In this document: positions 60,524 through 64,000 of the stretch, piece after piece | Layout of the letters: each line of letters opens with the position of its first letter | Position numbering within the stretch: the first letter of the stretch is position 1 | Source of the DNA: JALZKA01 sp963786495 | Lineage (GTDB): Bacteria > Actinomycetota > Thermoleophilia > Solirubrobacterales > 70-9 | Assembly (NCBI GenBank): GCA_963786495.1 | Contig: CAWAZL010000002.1 | Location: 248,001 to 312,000, forward strand | Length of the DNA: 64,000 nt | Direction: 5' to 3' | Program-made: the position numbers and the translations under genes | The notes under the pieces: model-generated | The model's database searches: none | What the model saw: only the letters and a program-made list of their open reading frames with translations | Told to the model about the DNA's origin: nothing

Positions 60524-61881
60524 TCGCCGAGGAACTGATGGCGGAACACATTGGTGAATGCGTCGTCGTCATCGTCGGAGAGCGAGTTCGCCTCGGAGGT
60601 AAAGCCCACGTAGGCGCCGTTGTCCGAGATAGACGGGATGGTCGAATGACCCGCGAGCGACGCTGTTCCGTCTGACTTCTTCGAAGCAAGCTTCAGCTTC
60701 CCCGTCTTGTGGTCATAAACGAAGATGTCGCTGTACGCGGCCGGACTGTCAGCGCCAGAGAGATTGCTCGCCAGCGACTGGAACGCCACATAGCGCCCGC
60801 TGCCCGAAACGGAGGGGAAGAGCGAGTCGTTGTCGCCGACCGGGCCCTTCTTCGTCTCACGCGAGACGAGGAACTGGCGGTTGAGCTTGCGGTCGAACAT
60901 GTAAACGTCGGTGTCGTCATTGGTGTCCGCGGCGACGAGCGAGGCCGCGGAATGGAAAGCGGTGAAGCGGCCGTCGGCCGAGATGGACGGAAAGCCCGAA
61001 TCGGCATCTCCGCCCTGGTTGCCCGTGGTGCGGGACGCAAGCTCGGGATTGTCTGGCCCGGGGCCCTGGCTCAGCAGGCGGACAGGCTTCACGTAAACGT
61101 CCTCGACGGCGTCATCTTGGTTACCCGGCATGTTCGTGGCAGAAGTCGAAAAGGCGACGAACTTGCCGTTCTTCGCGACCGACGCATCGCTGGCGTCGTC
61201 GTTGACTCCGAAATCGCCACCCCCGCCCGCGCCTCCGTTCCTCGACACGAGGATCGTGGTGCCGAACTTCTCGTCGAATAACACGACATTTTTGACGTCG
61301 TCCTGAGCGGCGTTCGTGAGGTTGTCGGCGAAGGTCTCGAAAGCGACGAAGCGCCCGTCCGGCGAGATCGAGGGCCGCAACGATTGCCAGTCCAGGGGCT
61401 CGCCTGGGGCATCGAGTGAGGCGGTCGAGGTCTCGCCAGTCGTCCGGTCATGGACGAAGACATTGGTGGGCGCGACGTCGTAGTCGTCGTCGGAAAGGTT
61501 GTTCGCGCCCGAAGTGAAGGCGACCCAGCGGCCGTTCGCGGAGATTGACGGGTCCCCCGATCCATCCTGAGCTGGATCTCCCGCAGAGGTCTTGCTGGCG
61601 AGAACCAGCTCGTCGGCCTGCGTGTCGTAAAGGAAGACGTCGTTGACGTTCGCGACTTCCTCGTCGTCTTGGTCGGTCAGGTTTGCGGCGTCGGAAGTGA
61701 ACGCCACCCACCGCCCGTCGGACACAGCAGCGCTGTGGGACTCCTCGTCGGCCGCAGGTGCATTACCTGTTCCTTGACTGATCAGGATCGTGTCGCCTTT
61801 CGCGGCCAGCGCGATGCCGCCGGCGATCGACAACGACAGCCCGAGGGCCGCTACGGCCATGGTTACCCCTATCCCCCGCAC
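60520..61881 (-). CDS. Secreted PD40/TolB-like beta-propeller protein
   Basis: 453 residues. Signal peptide MRGIGVTMAVAALGLSLSIA ending near LAAKG. About seven blades with the repeat 'GRWVAFTS.A.NL...D': SDGRWVAFTSDAANLTDQDD, ANGRWVAFTSGANNLSDDD, PDGRFVAFETFADNL, KNGKFVAFSTSATNM, ADGRFTAFHSAASLV, GSGRYVAFQSLASNL, DNGAYVGFTSEANSL. Rich in Asp/Asn after each blade, suggesting calcium. First gene of a four-gene, head-to-tail overlapping operon with the beta-helix paralogues. Confidence 0.82.
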   Translation of the reverse strand: MRGIGVTMAVAALGLSLSIAGGIALAAKGDTILISQGTGNAPAADEESHSAAVSDGRWVAFTSDAANLTDQDDEEVANVNDVFLYDTQADELVLASKTSAGDPAQDGSGDPSISANGRWVAFTSGANNLSDDDYDVAPTNVFVHDRTTGETSTASLDAPGEPLDWQSLRPSISPDGRFVAFETFADNLTNAAQDDVKNVVLFDEKFGTTILVSRNGGAGGGGDFGVNDDASDASVAKNGKFVAFSTSATNMPGNQDDAVEDVYVKPVRLLSQGPGPDNPELASRTTGNQGGDADSGFPSISADGRFTAFHSAASLVAADTNDDTDVYMFDRKLNRQFLVSRETKKGPVGDNDSLFPSVSGSGRYVAFQSLASNLSGADSPAAYSDIFVYDHKTGKLKLASKKSDGTASLAGHSTIPSISDNGAYVGFTSEANSLSDDDDDAFTNVFRHQFLGE

Positions 61882-61905
61882 GATGGAGATGCTACTCCGA
61901 AAACG

Positions 61906-61936
61906 AAAGCGGCCGCCCCAGTTGGGCGGCCGCTTT
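61906..61936 (-). terminator. Rho-independent terminator after the osmoprotectant-binding gene
   Basis: AAAGCGGCCGCCC, 5-base loop, GGGCGGCCGCTTT: perfect 13-bp stem. On the minus strand it is followed by CGTTTTCGG. It separates the osmoprotectant operon from the propeller operon. Confidence 0.8.
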
Positions 61937-61951
61937 GTGAGCGTTTGATGA

Positions 61952-61964
61952 GGGGTCTGACCCC
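61952..61964. repeat. Palindrome family A copy at a stop codon
   Basis: GGGGTCTGACCCC whose last base is the last base of the TAG stop (61964-61966, minus strand) of the osmoprotectant-binding gene. Confidence 0.85.
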
Positions 61965-62953
61965 TACTCGGTGTAGCCCGCCTGCTGCAGGTAGTCCGCG
62001 GCCACGTCGGCCGGATCCTCGCGATCCAGCGAGACGCGGGCGTTCAGCTCCTGCATGACCTCCAGGTCGAGCTGCTCCTGGACGAGCTCGATCGTCTCCT
62101 GGAAGTCAGGACCGGCCGCGTCGACCGCTTCCTGGCTTGCCGTGACGATCACGTTGCCCGATGGGAGCAGCGCCTGGTCGTCTTCGAGGATCGTGTACGT
62201 CTCGGGATCCTTGTAGAGCTGACCGTCAGTCGTGAACAGGATCGACAGGTCGGCGTCGCCGTTGTCGAGCACGTCATAGCGGAGCTCGGGATCGACCGAC
62301 TTGAAATCGCCGAACTTGAGTCCGTAGTTCTCCTCTAGCCCGAGCAGGCAGTCGATCCGCTCCTCGCACTCGGTCGTGCCGTAGAGCGTTAGGTCCTCCG
62401 ACTGTCCTTCGAGGTCCGAGATCGTTGACAGACCGAGCTCATCGGCCGTCTCCGTCAGGGTTCCGACGCCATTGGCGCTGGTGAACGGGGTCGGCGCGAA
62501 GGCCACGAGGCCGTCGGCGCTGAGCTCCTCGTTCGCGAGGTCCGCGGCTTCTTGAGCTTCGCCGGGGACGTCCTCGGGCGCCACGCCGTAAAGGCTCGTC
62601 AACGTCGTCGAGGTGTACTCGGGGTAGGCGTCGATTTCACCGGATTCGAGCGCCTTCTTGGCAACGACCTCTGAGCCCAGGTTGAGGTCGGTCTGGACGG
62701 TGTAACCCGCCGCCTCGAGCGCCTGTGCGTAGATCTCGCCGAGAATGAACTGCTCGTCGAAGTTCTTCGAGCCGATCGTCACCTCCACGCCCTCGTTGTC
62801 CGGGTTGGACTCGATCGCGGTGGATGAAGTCTCCGAGCTCGACTCTTCCGAGCCTGAGTCGTCATCGTCATCTCCGCAAGCGGCGACTCCGAATGCGATG
62901 ACTCCCGCCGCCAGCAGCGCGAAAAGCGCCCGCAGGTACTTACTGAAGCTCAT
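61964..62953 (-). CDS. Glycine betaine/choline/osmoprotectant-binding lipoprotein (OpuAC/ProX-like)
   Basis: 329 residues. Lipoprotein signal ending GVAACGDDDDD (lipobox Cys near residue 26), acidic linker, then the QAT-type binding fold: VTIGSKNFDEQFILGEIYAQALEAAGYTV, GEIDAYPEYTSTTLTSLYG, ADLSILFTTDGQLY. Delivers a quaternary ammonium compound to the permeases encoded upstream. Third gene of the transporter operon after two permease genes; terminator downstream. Confidence 0.9.
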   Translation of the reverse strand: MSFSKYLRALFALLAAGVIAFGVAACGDDDDDSGSEESSSETSSTAIESNPDNEGVEVTIGSKNFDEQFILGEIYAQALEAAGYTVQTDLNLGSEVVAKKALESGEIDAYPEYTSTTLTSLYGVAPEDVPGEAQEAADLANEELSADGLVAFAPTPFTSANGVGTLTETADELGLSTISDLEGQSEDLTLYGTTECEERIDCLLGLEENYGLKFGDFKSVDPELRYDVLDNGDADLSILFTTDGQLYKDPETYTILEDDQALLPSGNVIVTASQEAVDAAGPDFQETIELVQEQLDLEVMQELNARVSLDREDPADVAADYLQQAGYTE

Positions 62954-63066
62954 GATTGGGCTTCCCTCTCTCTTCGTGGACTGGTTGAACCGACCATCGC
63001 CGCAACCTTATGCGGTTAAGACCGAAAGCACGGCACCTGCTTGTCGCGTTGCCGGACGGCAACGTG

Positions 63067-63789
63067 TCAGACAACCGCTTGGCGCTGCAGCTTGACTCCC
63101 TTTGGCGTCAGCGCGCTCTGGAGGCCCGCGAGGCAAAGCTCGACCGTGAGTGCGAGCAGCGCGATCAGAATCGCGCCCGCGATCACCCCCGCGTCTCCAT
63201 AGACGTTCGGCGCGAGGATGAACCGGCCCAGCGTGTCAACGCTCGCCAGCGGCGCGATCGCCGCGGTGGCGATGATGTTGATCGCGCTGGTCCGGACCCC
63301 GGTCATGATCGTGGGGGCGGCAAGCGGTAGCTCGATCCGCAGCGCGATCGCGCGCTCGGACATCCCCATCCCTCGAGCAGCCTCGACCGCCGTGCGGTCC
63401 ACCTGCTTGATCCCGACGAACGTGTTGGTGAGGATCGGTGGGACCCCGAGGATCATGAGCGCGAGCATCACGTTGTCGAATCCCGTGCCGATGAAGGCGA
63501 CGAAGAGGGCGATGAGGACCAACTCGGGAAGCGCTCGCCCGGCGTTTCCGGCAGCAACAGCGAAGAGCTCGCCCCGGCCACGGTGCCCCAGGTAGATCCC
63601 GAGGGGCAGTGCAATCGCGAGCGCAAGCGCCATCGCTGCCGCGCTCAGGGCCACGTGCGTGACGAGGAAGTCCCAGACCCTCTCGGGGCCTCCGACCTCG
63701 CCGTCGGCGATCGTTGACTGCCGGCCCGAGAAGATGAACTCGAACGCGTCGCCGAACGATCCGAGAAATCCCACCGCCAGCCCGGTCAT
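63067..63789 (-). CDS. Osmoprotectant ABC transporter permease (OpuB/ProW-like)
   Basis: 240 residues, about six membrane helices, with the binding-protein-dependent transport signature EAARGMGMSERAIALRIELPLAAPTIMTGVRTS (in part) and LALAIALPLGIYLGHRGRG. Couples with the partial second permease upstream (4-bp overlap) and the binding protein downstream. The 113-bp gap to the binding-protein gene shows no obvious feature. Confidence 0.88.
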   Translation of the reverse strand: MTGLAVGFLGSFGDAFEFIFSGRQSTIADGEVGGPERVWDFLVTHVALSAAAMALALAIALPLGIYLGHRGRGELFAVAAGNAGRALPELVLIALFVAFIGTGFDNVMLALMILGVPPILTNTFVGIKQVDRTAVEAARGMGMSERAIALRIELPLAAPTIMTGVRTSAINIIATAAIAPLASVDTLGRFILAPNVYGDAGVIAGAILIALLALTVELCLAGLQSALTPKGVKLQRQAVV

Positions 63790-64000
63790 GCCGCCCTCGA
63801 TCGGGCCATCGCAGCCTCAAAGCGACGCGAGCGCTTGCCTGTTGGCTCGCCTGCCGTCTGCCAGCGCGTGAGCCTGCGCTGCGCCAGCAGGAAGATGATG
63901 TCGAAGATCACCGCCATACCTACGGCGAGGACGGTCACCACCAGGATGTTCGTCTTGAAGGTGATGTTGGACCCGGTGATGATCTGGCTTCCGAGCCCGC
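63786..64000 (-). CDS. Osmoprotectant ABC transporter permease, partial
   Basis: The last 71 residues of a second permease, cut by the window edge: GSQIITGSNITFKTNILVV, one membrane helix (VLAVGMAVIFDIIFLLAQRRL) and a basic tail ending AAMARSRAA. Its TGA overlaps the next permease's ATG (ATGA). Typical OpuBB/OpuBD arrangement, with the ATPase gene probably beyond the window. Confidence 0.8.
   Translation of the reverse strand, partial: GLGSQIITGSNITFKTNILVVTVLAVGMAVIFDIIFLLAQRRLTRWQTAGEPTGKRSRRFEAAMARSRAA

Overview
The window is 64 kb of GC-rich actinobacterial chromosome, most likely from the class Thermoleophilia (Solirubrobacterales or Gaiellales). I infer this from the gene set: F420-type luciferase-like oxidoreductases, an ergothioneine cluster, several gene groups shared with mycobacteria (MGLP-like cluster, paired ArsA/Get3-like ATPases, Rv1264-like cyclase, DipZ), a primary sigma factor with a short acidic N-terminus, and an NTF2-like gene starting MSQENVEIV. 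There is no 16S gene, so the placement is inference. I saw no tRNA, rRNA, CRISPR array, prophage or intact transposase.

Layout. 0-5 kb: leucyl aminopeptidase (5' truncated), SCP2 protein, a frame-disrupted acyl-CoA dehydrogenase, an AbiEi-like/nuclease fusion, a PRC-barrel protein and meaB. 5-10.4 kb: hexapeptide acyltransferase, then a methyltransferase-GH57-GT4 operon in the order of mycobacterial Rv3030-Rv3032, and a second methyltransferase. 10.4-18.3 kb: DipZ-like protein, amine oxidase, class III cyclase, Lon-substrate-domain protein, an NTF2-like relic, gamma-glutamyltransferase and an ArsR/SRPBCC pair. 18.3-26.6 kb: ftsZ and parA overlapping in one operon, divergent from two ArsA/Get3-like ATPases and an SDR, then an unknown protein and an HxlR regulator. 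26.6-35.9 kb: pilT, a two-component system with a PepSY protein and lipoprotein that appear to share one binding motif, a DUF6351 hydrolase, a secreted beta-propeller and the primary sigma factor. 36-43.5 kb: YihY-type membrane protein operon, glpX, an F420 oxidoreductase, egtD and a split egtB. 43.7-48.7 kb: SDRs, a decayed gene, and a Baeyer-Villiger monooxygenase operon with a divergent TetR. 48.7-56 kb: two secreted proteins, transhydrogenase pntAA-pntAB-pntB, a saccharopine-dehydrogenase-like protein and another F420 oxidoreductase. 56-62 kb: an operon of one beta-propeller and three paralogous secreted beta-helix proteins. 62-64 kb: an osmoprotectant ABC importer running off the edge.

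Two features cut across the window. First, short palindromes of three families (GGGGTCTGACCCC, GGTGCCAGGCACC and a longer AGCAGC-type hairpin) are scattered through it, often abutting stop codons or contributing in-frame GSDP peptides; one copy sits at the domain boundary of egtB and supplies both the stop of one half and the start of the other. Second, single-base indels break otherwise conserved genes mainly at 0-2.7 kb and 19.6-26.7 kb, which looks more like local assembly error than mass pseudogenization. Composite coordinates for those genes span the frameshifts.
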